From positions 186,001-250,000 of the forward strand of contig JAOWBW010000190.1 of assembly GCA_026119855.1 (NCBI GenBank): a stretch of DNA of 64,000 nt, given 5' to 3'. The position numbers were made by a program, and so were the translations under genes. The DNA is from Campanula takesimana (Eukaryota > Streptophyta > Magnoliopsida > Asterales > Campanulaceae). This document shows, in pieces, positions 23,315 to 35,220 of the stretch. The first letter of the stretch is position 1, and each line of letters starts with the position of its first letter. Under the pieces are notes generated by a model that saw nothing but the letters and a program-made list of their open reading frames with translations, ran no database searches and had not been told where the DNA came from.

Positions 23315-23866
23315 GAGGGTTTGCATGGAAAAGTGTATCGGATTGTGTATCGGGGAAAGCTTGCCATTAATGGTCTCTTTACGCCAATTGATCACAGCAT
23401 TTATTCATATCAAGATTAATTGCTTGCATTGAGCATTTTTATTTGTGTCGAGTCCATTCGTCCTTAATGAGTCGTTATTGACTAGCATATTTTAGAAGTA
23501 ATTCATCATTTTAGGAGCGTAGCAATCATTTGATAATATTAACTAAGGCAATTCCGAGAATCGATGTAATTTGCAAATAATGTCTCAAGTCTATAGAGAA
23601 TAGAAGGAAAATAATTGTTTCATTGCACGGGGATTCAAACCCCTTTTTTTACAGACCCAAAGTGACTATATTGTTGACAGATTCCAATCATGTACCTCTT
23701 TACAACCTTGCCTTGTAAGGCTTAGGGAAAGCAAAAAAAAGGAAACATGTCCAAAATGGACTTTTGGGAAGACCTTAGAACCTACCTAACTAGACCACTC
23801 CTAGTTTCTTCTTTCCTCCTCTCTTTCTTGCAATATCATCTTTGGCTTCCGTGATTCCACTCGGGT

Positions 23867-24664
23867 TTACACCCACTGATTTCCTTTCTTTGTGATTACT
23901 CCCTCATCGATGAGCTCCTGAATTTTGTCTTTCAAGGCATCGCAAGCCCCGGTGGTGTGCCCTACCCCTTGGTGGTACCGACAGAACTGTGTCTTATCAA
24001 ACCGTTGGTGGGCATGTTCGGCCAGGAGCCTACTCGGATCAAGTAACTGGATCTTTCCTCCCTTGAGCAACTGATCGAGTAATTGAACCCTCGGGATACC
24101 TAATTCACGGAAGAGGCGATATGGGGCTGCTCTTTGATGGTGAGTTGGCTTAGGGAGGATGGGTCTAAACAGACTATTTCTTGGTGGCATACATCCATTT
24201 GGGGACTGCGACTGGAGAAGTGGGCCTTTCGGGTGGCCTATGGTCACTCGGGGGTTGACGAGAGTGACAGGGGATGGGCTGTTAGATACAGGTCTGGCGA
24301 AATGGCATTCGAGGTGATTTCTGATATGGGTTCTAATATCCACGATCGCATCCACCACCATTTTCATACATGCTTGGACGTTTTTCATCTCTTCTTGGTG
24401 GATACGACTTTGCAAATCCATTTCATCTCTCACACTTTTCCTTTCTCGGTGCCAGTCATTCTTCCTGTCTTTCAAAAGATCGCGGAGGTGCGGGTGAACC
24501 ATTTGGACCCATATCTTCTCGGCTTCCCTTTCAAGATCTGGAGCCTGTCTCTCGTTCATCTTGCTCACAATCCCAACTAGGCAACCCTGGTCGTATTCTA
24601 ATCTTTTCATTGCCCGCTGCATGACGTCCAAAGTTCTCTCCACGATTTCCAATCGGGCTTCCAT
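23867..24664 (-). CDS. Truncated gag-like protein of a Tat/Ogre-type gypsy relative
   Basis: An intact 265-residue frame. Residues 1 to about 120 are charged and helical with heptad-like spacing, a probable coiled coil. About 125-180 are Pro/Ser-rich. The block around 185-215 (RELGIPRVQLLDQLLKGGKI) resembles the segment before the zinc knuckle in plant Tat/Ogre gag. A CX2HX4HX4C knuckle lies at Cys228-His231-His236-Cys241, followed by KDKIQELIDEG. The protein ends NQWV and stops, instead of reading into a protease as in autonomous relatives. The function is structural (particle/RNA binding), inferred from family. The ATG chosen is the first in frame. A + strand frame at 24134-24580 is its antisense shadow. 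Confidence 0.7.
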   Translation of the reverse strand: MEARLEIVERTLDVMQRAMKRLEYDQGCLVGIVSKMNERQAPDLEREAEKIWVQMVHPHLRDLLKDRKNDWHRERKSVRDEMDLQSRIHQEEMKNVQACMKMVVDAIVDIRTHIRNHLECHFARPVSNSPSPVTLVNPRVTIGHPKGPLLQSQSPNGCMPPRNSLFRPILPKPTHHQRAAPYRLFRELGIPRVQLLDQLLKGGKIQLLDPSRLLAEHAHQRFDKTQFCRYHQGVGHTTGACDALKDKIQELIDEGVITKKGNQWV

Positions 24665-26471
24665 ATTCCCTTATTAAGCAAAAGATCCATAAACCATAAG
24701 GGCAATTTGATGATATTCTCGGAAAAAACCATGCTTTTGAGTAAGAAAAAGAGCTTTGACACAAGGAGATTTACTCGAGGGGGAAGACCGATTTGACTCG
24801 AAGGGTAAGAGTTTTGGGGGAAAGACCCGAGCCATGCCTTTTGGGGAATTTGCCAATTTCATTTCATTTCCTTTCCCTTTTTTTTTTTTAGGAAAAGCAT
24901 TTTTATTGAGGGATCTTTCACATGAGCAAAACGTTAGATCACAATTTAAAGACATGCTTTCGTTGAGTATTCTCAAAACGCTTTCTTATTCCTAGATGGT
25001 TGGAAAAGATTTATCTTCTTTTTCGCAACTAATCTAAATCCTGGATCAGTGGAGGTCATCACTACGCCTATAGACCCCTCATTTTTCACCTGTATTGTAC
25101 ACTCCCAAGGATGGATGATCCCGGGCAAGGGTCCTATAGAGCACGCGGCTTCCACCGACCGAAAAAGCCAAACCTAGGGTCTAGTGTGTCATAAAGTTCC
25201 AATGCACGGGCCATTATTATCATAGTTAAGCCCCGGTCAAGGTTATTATTGACTTAACGCTTCAACATGACCTCATTTTAATGAGGGATCTCGGACCTTA
25301 ACCTTGGGCTTAAAGATGATTAGGACGGGCCAAACATTAGGGATTAACAACACGGTGTCACCCTATCTTTAATACATGACTTTGGTTAATTATGGTTAAC
25401 ATTAACGCATAAGTCAAGGACCGGGTCGAAGATGACCTTGGTCACACTTGCTTTCACAAGGAGTAGTGACTCGGGCGTTAACTTGGCCATAATTAACTTT
25501 GGGCACGTATTTGGGACGTGATGATGTGAGCTAGACCAAAAACCAACCAAGGTCACGGTATTTATGTGTCACGGACATGTGTGGTTGACTCGGCTCGGAA
25601 GGGGAGGTGGAATGGACCCGTGCGCGTGAGAAGGGCACAAGAGCACCAATCAAGCTGCATCGTGGCATCCATCCCGGGTTTAAAGGGTTTTTGGAACGTG
25701 CACAAGGTCAAGTGCGCGTTGTGTGAAGCCTTCTATGTTCCCTTTTGAGTCAAAATAGAAATTTTCAATGCATTTTAATATCATGAGCATGAACAAGAGT
25801 ATATACAAGACATAGACAAACAATTTAAACAAGTAATTTGCACAAGTAATCAAGCAAAGATATGAACAAGCGAGAGTCAAAATTTTGTACATGGAAAAGG
25901 TTGTGCACAACCAAAGGTTTTTGAAACCAAAACTTTACAACAAGAACAACATCCTTTTGAGAATAATTTGTACAAAAAGGTTATGCACAACAAAAGATTT
26001 TGAGAAACCAAAACTTTTATAAAAAGGGGTAATGCACAATGAGGCTTTGAAAACCCAATTTTATGTCCAAAAGATTTGTGCATTACCAAGCTTTGAAAAT
26101 CCATTTTGGCTAAGAAAAAGGAGGTAAATGTGCACAAGTAGAGGCTGTAAATGGAACCTGGACAAGAAGAAGAAAGGGGACCATCAGAATGTTTCTGCCC
26201 TGCACAAAATTGTTAACTTGAAACATTCTGTGGGCCCGATAAAACTAGCCGTACGGCTAGAGCAGTCAGTCCGTTATTTTTTGTAAATTATCAGCTTCTG
26301 ATCATTGAGCCCCATTTTATTGTATTTCCAGAACAGTTTCACTCCCAGAAATCAAAACAGAAACATAAAATACACACAAAACACGCACAAAGTCAACAAA
26401 CGGGGACGGGAGTTTGACCCACACAAGAATGCCTCCGAATCTTCTAAAAAGAAGTTCGAAAACACTCTATT
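24665..26471 (-). other. Untranslated leader of the gag-only element
   Basis: Long leader between primer site and gag. Imperfect repeats near 25885-26105 (GTGCACAAC, AAAACTTT, TTTTGAAAA words). No domain is recognised; scattered small frames are not supported. Confidence 0.55.
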
Positions 26472-26488
26472 CCCCAGCGGAGTCGCCA
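26472..26488 (-). promoter_or_regulatory. Primer-binding site of the gag-only element
   Basis: On the minus strand the LTR end CCTCACA is followed after one base by TGGCGACTCCGCTGGGGA. It starts with TGG (pairing to the CCA end of a tRNA) and stands exactly where a primer site is expected. This fixes the element's orientation. The primer tRNA is not named because it was not verified. Confidence 0.7.
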
Positions 26489-26489
26489 C

Positions 26490-29400
26490 TGTGAGGATCC
26501 CCTGGGGGCGAAACGAGTTCGTTCGAGGAAGAAAAGCCAAACACGTGTAACTTAACAACCTTAACGGAGTCACCACATTTGTTAACTTTTAACCCAACAA
26601 ATGAAAATGGTTAGAGATTTATGTGTTCGGAGGTCAGGTTACAGCTTGGGAAGAGTTTTACGTCACCCAATCCGCCGCAGACAAAGCCGAGTCTCCCTTG
26701 TGTTTGTTAACGAAAAGTGCATGTGTGTGTGTGTGTATTTAAAAAAAAAACAGCGAAGTTAACTGGTTATCGGTTTTAACAGAACAAATGGGGTTCATTT
26801 GCACAGATCTTGACGGAACAAGACAGAAAAGAAAAAATCATCCCTCTGACCTAACTCAGCCGTACGGCTATACAAGGTCTTCCCTGGGATTTTACATTTT
26901 GTCCAGAAAATGTCCAGTTTCAGGCAGAAACAGAGCATTCTGCTGAAACTGGACTGAACTGTTTATTTTTTGTTTGCATTTTCACAAACAAGCTTTGATT
27001 GACATCATTAATATGCTCATTAATCACTAAATAGACCCAAAATACATGTATTTGGGTGTGATTAAGACAATCATTGGAGAAGAATTAGAAAAGGTGATGA
27101 ATGTGGCCTTTGAGCCAAGATGGCCATTTTGATGAGTAAAGATTCAAACTTTACCATCAAAATGGGATCTTTATACAATATTAAACCTTTAGGGACAACA
27201 AAATCAACATTTGGAAGCATAAAGATTGAACCTTTATGACTCAAATGTGATGAATGAGTGGCTAGATCAAGGTTTGGGTGATAAAGATGGAGGGTTTATC
27301 ACTCTAAATGATCATTATGGCCAAATACAACATAAAGACACATGCTTTCATCATAAAAATGGATCATCAAGCTATTTAAAGACAAGAAATTAACAAATCC
27401 TGATCTTCTTTAGGTTTTAACCCCTTTTCACATACTTGGATGTGAGAGCACCTTGAATCATTTCATGATTTGGTTCCAAGGTATATATATATAACAAGAA
27501 TATAAGGTGCTTGAAAGGACAAGACTTGCAATATAAAGGTGCTTGACTGTCGCGCCCCAGACCCGTGGTCCTACTTGGCCCCACGCTCGGGACACGATTG
27601 GAAGACGTTATAAAACACCTTTAGAAAAATTTTCGAAATATACTTTCATAAAGTTTAACAAATCCACACTTGAAGTTCAAAGACTTCCACTGACTTTCAA
27701 ACAAACTTTCACAAACGAAACTATTTATCCCGAAGGCTTACAAACCTTTATACAAATGTACTCACACCAACATTATCCAAAATATAGGTGTTACAAGACG
27801 ATGAAGTCAAGGAAACTCTACCCAAAAGGTTATACATTTATGTAATGTAACCTTGACAAAACAAAACCCAACTCTTACCACTTTCAACGTCCTCCCGTGC
27901 CAAAGTGTCCTATCCCCTGGACTTGCTTTTGTCTAAAACAGTAAACAAATAAGGGGTAAGAATGAATCTCAGTAAGCTACTAAAATGCAACTACATTACA
28001 TGCTGATATGATAATCATAAAAAAACAATATCAACAAATAATCATATAGCATATAGCACATAACATGAGAGGCTCCCTATCGCCAACCGTCCCATACCGG
28101 TTGGAAATAACGACCAACTCATCATACAACACATAGTGTAGGAGTAAACACTCCTACGAGAATACCAAGCCAAGGTTTACCGAAGTAACATAACCATTTG
28201 AGAAAACCAGTTGAGAAAACCATCTGAGCAGCATAAATAGCTGAAGCCGGGATCCCGAAAACTAAACCATAATCAATTGAACCAAAGTAACAACGGGGCA
28301 ACATCAATAGCTGAAGCAGGTTCCGGAACCATATAACACCACAACAACAATAGCGGGAGAAAATGACACAAAGTCATACCCTTAAATGCTCACGCGAGGG
28401 AGCGAGTTCATCCCATCCAAGGCCAATCTGGACTGGGGAAAATAGGTCCAGTGGAAAAGCCTTAATGCTTTCCACCTCCACTCGATAACACCCAAACCTG
28501 GGGAAATAGGTCCAGTGGAAAAGCCTTATAGTGAACTTGGCTAGTATGCCACTATAATTCTTTCCACCTCCACTCGATAACACACAAAACCAGCTGGACT
28601 TTCAACAAAGAGCACAGTAATAAATACTTGCTAAAACAACAACAACCGGGGCAATGATTCTACACAAGAAACCAAGCCAAACACATCAAAAGATGCAACC
28701 ACGTTACTCATAAAAGAGTTCACAACATTGACATTAGGCCACAACACAATCCTTTATTAATGACATTAAGTCAAACAACAATCTTGCACACACTTGAACA
28801 CGATCCTCAACAACCAAGTATGTCGAATCCATTTCTCACACAAGGGATTCCAAAGTAAGAAATCCTACGAAAGCATCATAAAGATGTACCACACTCAAAA
28901 TGAACCTAAACGGTTACATTATTCCAAACTCGATCACAAAGGACCAACTCTACAACAACGGACCATTAATACTCTTTTTGTTATTAAACACCTACTGGAT
29001 TTCCGTAATATAATATTTAGAACCCAATTGAATAAACCACCTCATCACGTAGTACACAAGAAGTGCTTCGAAACGATAGTTTACACGACTAAATTGGAGT
29101 CCGTATGAAGAAGTTATGGCCTCCGGAAGGTTGAACCATTTTCTGGGAAAAGTGTGCGATCACCCAAAAATAGTGTGAGGCCGCCCAAAACACTCAATTA
29201 AGGCCAAATTGCTCCAGAAAAAAGTGTGCGATCGCCCACAAAAAGTGTGCAACCGCCCAAACCTCCAAATGTACCAAAATTGCACTCCTTTCGTTTCACC
29301 GTCTCACAAGTATAATTATAATTTTTCTAATATACTAATATACTCATTTAGGATACTTTCATTCATTTCTCCGTTCCACTAATAATAGTATAATTTTTAT

Positions 29401-31039
29401 AATATACTTATTTAACATTTAACTTAAGTTAATAATTTACCTTCCCACGAGTAGGAGTATACTTTCAAACACTTATACTAACATTATCAAGTATATAAAC
29501 ATATCCATATACATCCTAACATACAAACCAAGTCACTTACCCAGTATAATTATACTCCCTTTATCCCAAATAAACAAGTATCACAATTAAATTCTTTTCA
29601 CAATAATTTCACCATATAACACACATATAGCAAATATATGACCATTTTACTATTTAAGGGGAATTAGTAACTTACCTATTCCGGGGAAAGTATAAATGAA
29701 ATATTTTCTGATCGGGTAGAAATGACCACCTACTCGAGCTCGACGATCGTGTGCTTAATTATTGAAATTATAGCTCGATAGAGAATTTTTTTCGTTGAAG
29801 GAAACCCTCGTACGTTCGTCTCTTTCTCCTCTGTTTTTGAAGACTGATAGATAAGTATGGCCAAGTGTTGCTCAAATAATAGTAGACTTTTTATATGCAC
29901 AGAGAGAAAGGGAGAGTCGGTTAGTAGCTTTAGTCAAGCTTCCACGTAACCTAGCTAGTCACCCAATTTGGACAAGTTTTTGTAGGCTAAAATAATCAAT
30001 AACCTACTTTATACTATAAACAAGTATTACCATTAAGTTTTCATCAACTCATGCATCCCATGCCATGGTCTACTTAGAAAGAACCATCAGGTGAGGTGGC
30101 AATCACATATTGTTTTATTAAACCAAAAGTCAAACTACTCAAACCAATTCAAATTTTCTATTGGCTGAAAATCAGGCCACTTTGACTGATCACCTGAAAT
30201 ATTCAACTCATCCAAATTACACAATCAGGATGCCCTTTAAAATCTCTATGTGTCTAGTTGGTCACGCAATTTTCGGTTCGTCAATCCGAATTTTCTACAC
30301 AAAGTTATGCCCGTTTTAATGCAGACTAGTCGAGCTGCGAACAATTCCGAGTTTGACTATATTTCTATAATTTTCTGTGCTATTTTGCTTATTTAAAAGG
30401 TATATATAAAACACAAGAAATAATATACCAAAATCATAGACACGTCAAATAGTAGCAAATAGAAATGTTACCTAAATGACATGCAAGAATGATGCAACAC
30501 ATAAAATTCACACATAAGTTCAAATTAAAATCCCCAAAAATATAAAATAAATAGGGACGGGTTTTGGGGTCGTTACATTGACAAGGGCAAGGCTTGAAAT
30601 GCAAGTAAAGAAATAACATGAACAAGAACAAAAGAGTTTGAGATGGAGGGAAGATGGGGAGAAGGAGGCTTCACCTATGGTGGTTATGGCATATCTTCCT
30701 CTCTTTTCACTCAAGTATTTGGTGTTCTTTCTCTCAGATTGTATTTCTGCAGAGTTTCACATACAAAACTATGTTTCTCCCCCCCCCCCCTGAAATGATC
30801 AGCAAGGGTCTCAATTTATAGGGACTGAAGGTGCCTAAACCATCCGTACGGCTAGGCCCTTCCCGCGTCCAAACCATCCATATGGCTCAGCCTGGCGAGC
30901 TTCTGGATTTTTCCAATTTTAATTCCAGAGCAGTCCTGGAATTTTCAGTTTATTCTAGTGAGGTCCCAGCCTATCAGTTTATCCCTGAATGGCGCTAAGA
31001 GTTCCTCTAAGTTGGTCGATTTCAGATTGGGTACTTACA
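26490..31039 (-). mobile_element. 5' LTR of the gag-only element, split by a solo LTR
   Basis: Segments 26490-27547 and 30578-31039 make one 1515 bp LTR. The interruption at 27548-30577 is bordered by TTGAC on both sides. CCGTACGG occurs several times (such as 26860, 26252, 30845), a palindromic hexamer-like word that also recurs in the left LTR. Confidence 0.8.
27548..30577. mobile_element. Large solo LTR, gypsy-type
   Basis: A 3030 bp segment with ends TGTCGCGCCCCAGACCCG and CGGGTTTTGGGGTCGTTACA, imperfect inverted repeats, flanked by a perfect 5 bp duplication TTGAC (27543-27547, 30578-30582). No gag/pol domain or second LTR is present, so it is a solo LTR. The terminal pattern is typical of long LTRs of plant gypsy elements. 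It contains a local tandem duplication (28436-28583, GGTCCAGTGGAAAAGCCTTA / TTTCCACCTCCACTCGATAA) and two GTGTGCGATCGCCCA words at 29150-29230. Reading frames such as 28794-29108 have no recognisable domain. Confidence 0.85.
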
Positions 31040-31190
31040 CATGGATCATAAAATTCTCATATATCGAATATTGAGTGGGCTAAGTGATGCCGTTACCTAG
31101 AGAAATGTCTTATGGAGACAGCCAAAGAATATTGGAACCTTTTGGTATAAACATTTAAGGTTCAAGAAACCGGTTCCAAGATCTGGTACA

Positions 31191-31690
31191 TGTTGTGGAA
31201 TAAGCCCTTCCAACCCAACACCCAAGCAAATCGCAAGAATCACTGCACCACAAACAAGCACAAGAAATAATAAAGCAAAAGACAAAAGAACACAAGAAAT
31301 TGTTTACCCAGTTCGTCAATATTTTTACTACGTCTAGGGGCACTACCAAGCCAGGATCTTGAACTATAATATATTAAATCTGAGTTACAATGAGTATGGG
31401 GGCAGAACATTGCTTATATATGCATCCTAGAATAAAACCTAACCCTAGATGGACAAAGAAACCTGAAATCTAGCGTAAAAATCGACTCAGTCCAGACCTG
31501 CCCCGACACTTGGGCGGTCGCCCACAATGCCCTTGGGTAGTCGCCCAGACCAAGCGCCGAGTCTGATAACCGTTTGATAAAGTGGGCGGTCGCCCACCTT
31601 GACCCTGGGTGGTCGCCCAAACGATCAGTCCCTCCGACGTGATTTCCTTCTCTGCTCCGCTCGCTAGTTCTCGATTGGTCCTCTATTCCA
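31191..31690 (-). mobile_element. 3' LTR of the minus-strand copia
   Basis: Matches 33713-34163. Contains repeated GGGCGGTCGCCCA palindromes (about 31512-31620). Ends TGTTGTGG..ATTCCA on the + strand. Confidence 0.8.
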
Positions 31691-31797
31691 ATAATCTCCC
31701 ACCTAGAGATCAACCGCATATCATCCCCGTATCCGTCTTCAACTCATCCTTAGTGCCACAGTGCTCACCTCGATCATGGTAGTGCCATCCTCCTCCC

Positions 31798-33839
31798 CTA
31801 TTCTCCAAGCCCCATTGAAGCTATACCCAGCTTCAACTTCACCTTGCTTGAAAAACCTGGTGCCTTTGCCGATCTACACTCTCTATTAGATCTGCGCAGC
31901 GGAATATCCGGTCCTGGAGTACTTGGTTCATCTTCAGTAACCCTTTGACCTTGGACATCATGAACCGTCTTGCTCTTACCTGAGTCTGGAATATCCATGC
32001 AAATTTCATTCGTATCACAGCATTCCTCAAACTCCCTGAGCTCATACTCCCCACCATTGTCAGACCTCAAGCATTTATCCTTGAGTCCAGTCCGATTCTC
32101 CACCAAGGCCTTCCACTTCTTAAATATCCTAAAATATTCATCTTTCCCCTTTAAGAAGTAATCTCAGACCTTCTTTGTAGAATCATCAATGAAGGTCATG
32201 TAATATGACACACCACCCAGAGAAGTTACCGGGGCCGGTCCCCACAAATTCGTGTGAACCAATTCCAACTTTGCTTCCTTCAAAGCCCTACCAGTCCTCG
32301 AGAAATTACTCCTCACCTGTTTGCCACAGTCTTCGCAAATCCCCACGTCGACTGTCTTTAAACCCGGTAGTTTTCCCTTTGAGCAAAGTACCCCCTTCTC
32401 ACTTATGTGACCCAATCGACAGTGCCACAAATCCATATCACTCTTGGCTGATGCCACCACGATACTCCTTGGTGTTGTTCATCAAATACAATCTTCCTTC
32501 CCTATTACCCCGAGCAATCTCAGAATCCTCCTTGGTAATAACCCAGTTCCTGCAGCTAAAAGTTATCGTGTAACCTTCTTCACCCAGCTGCCCAACTGAT
32601 AACAGGTTCTTTTTCAAACTCGGAATGTGTCTGACCCCGTGTAGATGTAAGACCTTCCCGTCCGATGCTCCTATTCTGACATCCCCTTCCCCTTTATTTC
32701 CAAAGGCTCGCCATCCGCCAGATAGACCTTTCTGAAATCTCCGGAAGTGTAATTTTCCATCTCCTCTGCATGCCCGCATGAGTGGAATGATGCCCCCGAA
32801 TCTAGCACCCATGATTCTAGCGCACTACTAATGCTCAGAATCAGTATATTGTCACCTTCGATTATCACATTCTCCGATTTATCCCCTCGCATGAGACAAT
32901 TCCTCTTGTAGTGTCCTAACTCCTTACAATGATAGCACTCAACCGATCCTTTGGCAACCCCTTATGCATTCTTGTTCTCCACAGACTGATCCCCACCCCC
33001 GATTACACTTTCCATTGACCCTGTTCTCCCTTTATTTCTAGAACCCGGCCTTCCTCTACTAGTTGTAGCCAAGACCGATTCCAAAGTAGACGGTGTCCCT
33101 AACTTCTTTATGCGATTTTCATCGCCCAAGAGAAAGTCCTTAACATCATCATACTTCAATTTGTTCTTACCCGCTGAAGCATTTAACACTGTCACCATTC
33201 CGCTCCAACTTCCTGGTAAGGACGCTAGCAATTGACAAGCATGAACCTCGTCGCCGAAAGTAATCTCCAACGCAGCCAATAAGTCTATAACATCCATAAA
33301 CTCATCGATGTGTTTAGCTATGGATCCTCCCTTGCATCTTGAGATTACCTATCTTGCATATCAAATCAACCTTATTTGCAGCATATGGTGTTTCAAATCT
33401 CTCAGTAAGATAATCCAATAGCCCCTTGGTGGTTCTCGCCTTCTTGGTAGTCTTCGCGATCCACTTCGACAAAGTAGATCGAACCACCCTAAGGCTTTCC
33501 GATCCATGAGATCCCAGTCTTCCTGTTTTTTGTTTTCCGGCTTGACTCCTGTTAAGGGCTTATAGAGATCTTTGTTGTACAAGAGATCCTCTATTTCCAT
33601 CTTCTAAAACCCATAGTCAGACCCATCGAATTTCTCCACCGCTTGTTCATCCTTTCCCATTCTTGATTGCTTGATAAACTCGGATCGTTAAACTGGAGCT
33701 CTTGATACCAGTTGTTGTGGAAAAGCCTTCCCAACACCCAAGCAAATCGCAAGAATAACCGCACCACAAACAAGCACAAGAAATAATAACCAAAGCAAAA
33801 GAAAAAGGAACACAAGAAATTGTTTACCCAGTTCATCAA
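31798..33839 (-). pseudogene. Copia gag-protease-partial integrase, broken
   Basis: Read in - frames with several stops and shifts. Gag: EDWDLMDRKALG (about 33520) and LLASLPGSWSGMVTVLNA (about 33220). Knuckle ECYHCKELGHYKRNC (about 32900-32945), CX2CX4HX4C. Protease: WVLDSGASFHSC (about 32770-32810), active-site DSG intact. Pre-integrase: MDLWHCRLGHISEKG (about 32420) with CEDCGKQ. Integrase: first catalytic Asp is replaced in HTNLWGP (usually HTD), the second is kept in SDNGGEYELREF (about 32040), and the Glu region is deleted. Reverse transcriptase and RNase H are absent. Not functional on its own. Confidence 0.75.
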
Positions 33840-34163
33840 TATTTTTGACTACGTCTGGGGGCACTACCAAGCCAGGATCTTGCACTATAATATGTAAATA
33901 TAGAGTTACAATGAGTATGGGGGAGGAACATTGCTTATATATGCATCCTAGAATAAAACCTAACCCTAGACGGACAAAGAAACCCGAAATCTGGCCCAAA
34001 AAATGACTCAGTCCAGACCTAACCCGACACTTGGGCGATCGCCCACAATGCCCCTGGGCGGTCGCCCAGACCAAGCCACAAACTGATGAACCTACTGCCA
34101 AAGTGGGCGGTCGCCCACAATGACCCTGGGCGGTCGCCCAGACCATCAGTCCCTCCGACGTGA
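33713..34163 (-). mobile_element. 5' LTR of the minus-strand copia, truncated
   Basis: Aligned with 31191-31645; lacks about 45-50 bp at its outer end. Four GGCGGTCGCCCA-type palindromes at 34030-34145. Confidence 0.75.
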
Positions 34164-35220
34164 ATCAAAGCCAACGTAAGGTTGAATAGGCTTGATTGAG
34201 CATTAATGGGGTTTGAAGCCAACTTAACAAGTTGAAGGTCAACCCAAAAGAATGGTGGATAGACAATAGGACTACCCGCCATATATGTGTTGATAGGGAG
34301 AGCTTCTCATCATACACTCCCTTAATTGGAAGGAAGGTGTACATGAGAAACTCTACTACTTCCAACGTCGTGGAACTTGGAAAGTTGTACTAAATATGAC
34401 TTCAGACAAAGAGCTGACTCTCGGGAATGTTCTGCATGTCCCAGACATTCACAACAAAATAATTTCCAGATTGCTGGACTAGTGTTAAATCAGAAAAATT
34501 TATACTGACCAAGAAAGGTTTGTTTCTTAGAAAATGGTACCTTGCCTGGATGTGAAGGACATTGGTGTTTCTTATGGAAAGTTCTAATTTATGGCTTGTT
34601 AAATTAGGTTACGTAAATTTCAACACAATTAAGACTTTAGTGAGTCAAGAATTAATTACCATTAATAAATTCGATTAAACTGACATGTGTGAAATTTGCG
34701 TGTAAGCGAAAATTACGAAGAAGCACGACACCTCTTGATTTAGTGCAAACTCGAGGTGAGGTAAAAGTATTTAATTACTTTTATAGACAATGGCACAAGA
34801 TATTGCTTTGAATATCTTTTGAAAAATAAGGATAAAGCCTTGGAGGCTTTCCAGTCTTGTAAGAATGAAGTTGAGAATCAACTTAATGTAAAGATTAAGA
34901 AGATTCAAAGTTATAGAGGAGGAGAATATGTTGCGTCGTTTGAAAACTTATGTTGTAAATCAGGCATAATCTACCAAACGTCGGCACCATATACACCTTG
35001 GTCTAACAAAGTAACTGAATGCAAGAATCATATTCTTAAAGAGATGTTGAATGCAATGTTCATGCTTACCCAAAAAATTGTGGGGGTAAGCAATACTCCG
35101 TACAACTACATTCTTAATAAGATACCCAAGAAAGGAATTGATAAAACTCCTTACGAATTATGTAATAATCATAAGATATTTTATAAATACCTTAAGTGTG
35201 GGGGTACACCTCAAGTATAG
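34164..35220 (+). pseudogene. Host copia protease-integrase remains
   Basis: Protease block EWWIDNRTTRHICVDRESF (about 34248): the DTGA/DSGA catalytic triplet has become DNR. Then VELGK, MTSDKELTLGNVLHVPDI (about 34400-34450) and a worn pre-integrase LGYVNFNTIKTLVSQ (about 34600). The longest open piece, 34819-35220, carries the integrase core: ENQLNVKIKKI, the second Asp replaced in SYRGGEY, APYTPWSN and a Glu-bearing ECKNHILKEMLNA. Several stops and shifts occur before 34819. Confidence 0.75.

Larger units (their letters stand above)
22188..31039 (-). mobile_element. Gag-only LTR retrotransposon (TR-GAG-like), minus orientation
   Basis: The outer ends are TGTGAGGATCC (22188) and GGGTACTTACA (31039), flanked by a perfect 5 bp duplication CATGG (22183-22187 and 31040-31044). 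Right LTR 26490-31039 (1515 bp once the nested solo LTR is removed); left LTR 22188-23314, lacking roughly the first 390 bp of the LTR as read on the minus strand. On the minus strand the order is 5' LTR, primer-binding site (26472-26488), 1.8 kb leader, gag (24664-23867), then 3' LTR. No protease, reverse transcriptase, RNase H or integrase is present. A gag-only layout with a stop right after the gag tail fits the TR-GAG class of non-autonomous elements, although a large internal deletion reaching into the 3' LTR is also plausible because that LTR is incomplete. Confidence 0.8.
31191..34163 (-). mobile_element. Ty1/copia element lacking RT and RNase H, minus orientation
   Basis: 3' LTR 31191-31690 (500 bp; minus-strand start TGGAATAGAGG, end CCACAACA) and 5' LTR 33713-34163, cut short at its outer end. 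Polypurine tract AGGTGGGAGATTAT beside 31690 and a tRNA-iMet-type primer site TGGTATCAAGAGC (33698-33710, minus) beside the 5' LTR. The interior has gag, CCHC knuckle, protease and integrase only; the integrase core stops at about 31990 and runs into a short RRSNREC-like linker and then the 3' end. It is inserted in the host copia gag at 31190. The missing outer 5' LTR end plus missing host gag suggest a deletion at 34163/34164, which explains why no target duplication is seen. Confidence 0.8.

Noticed and set aside
24134..24580. 148-residue plus-strand frame
   Set aside because: Antisense shadow of the minus-strand gag frame at 23867-24664.
28794..29108. 104-residue frame in the large solo LTR
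   Set aside because: No domain, no conserved motif, and it lies inside an LTR bounded by exact target duplications.
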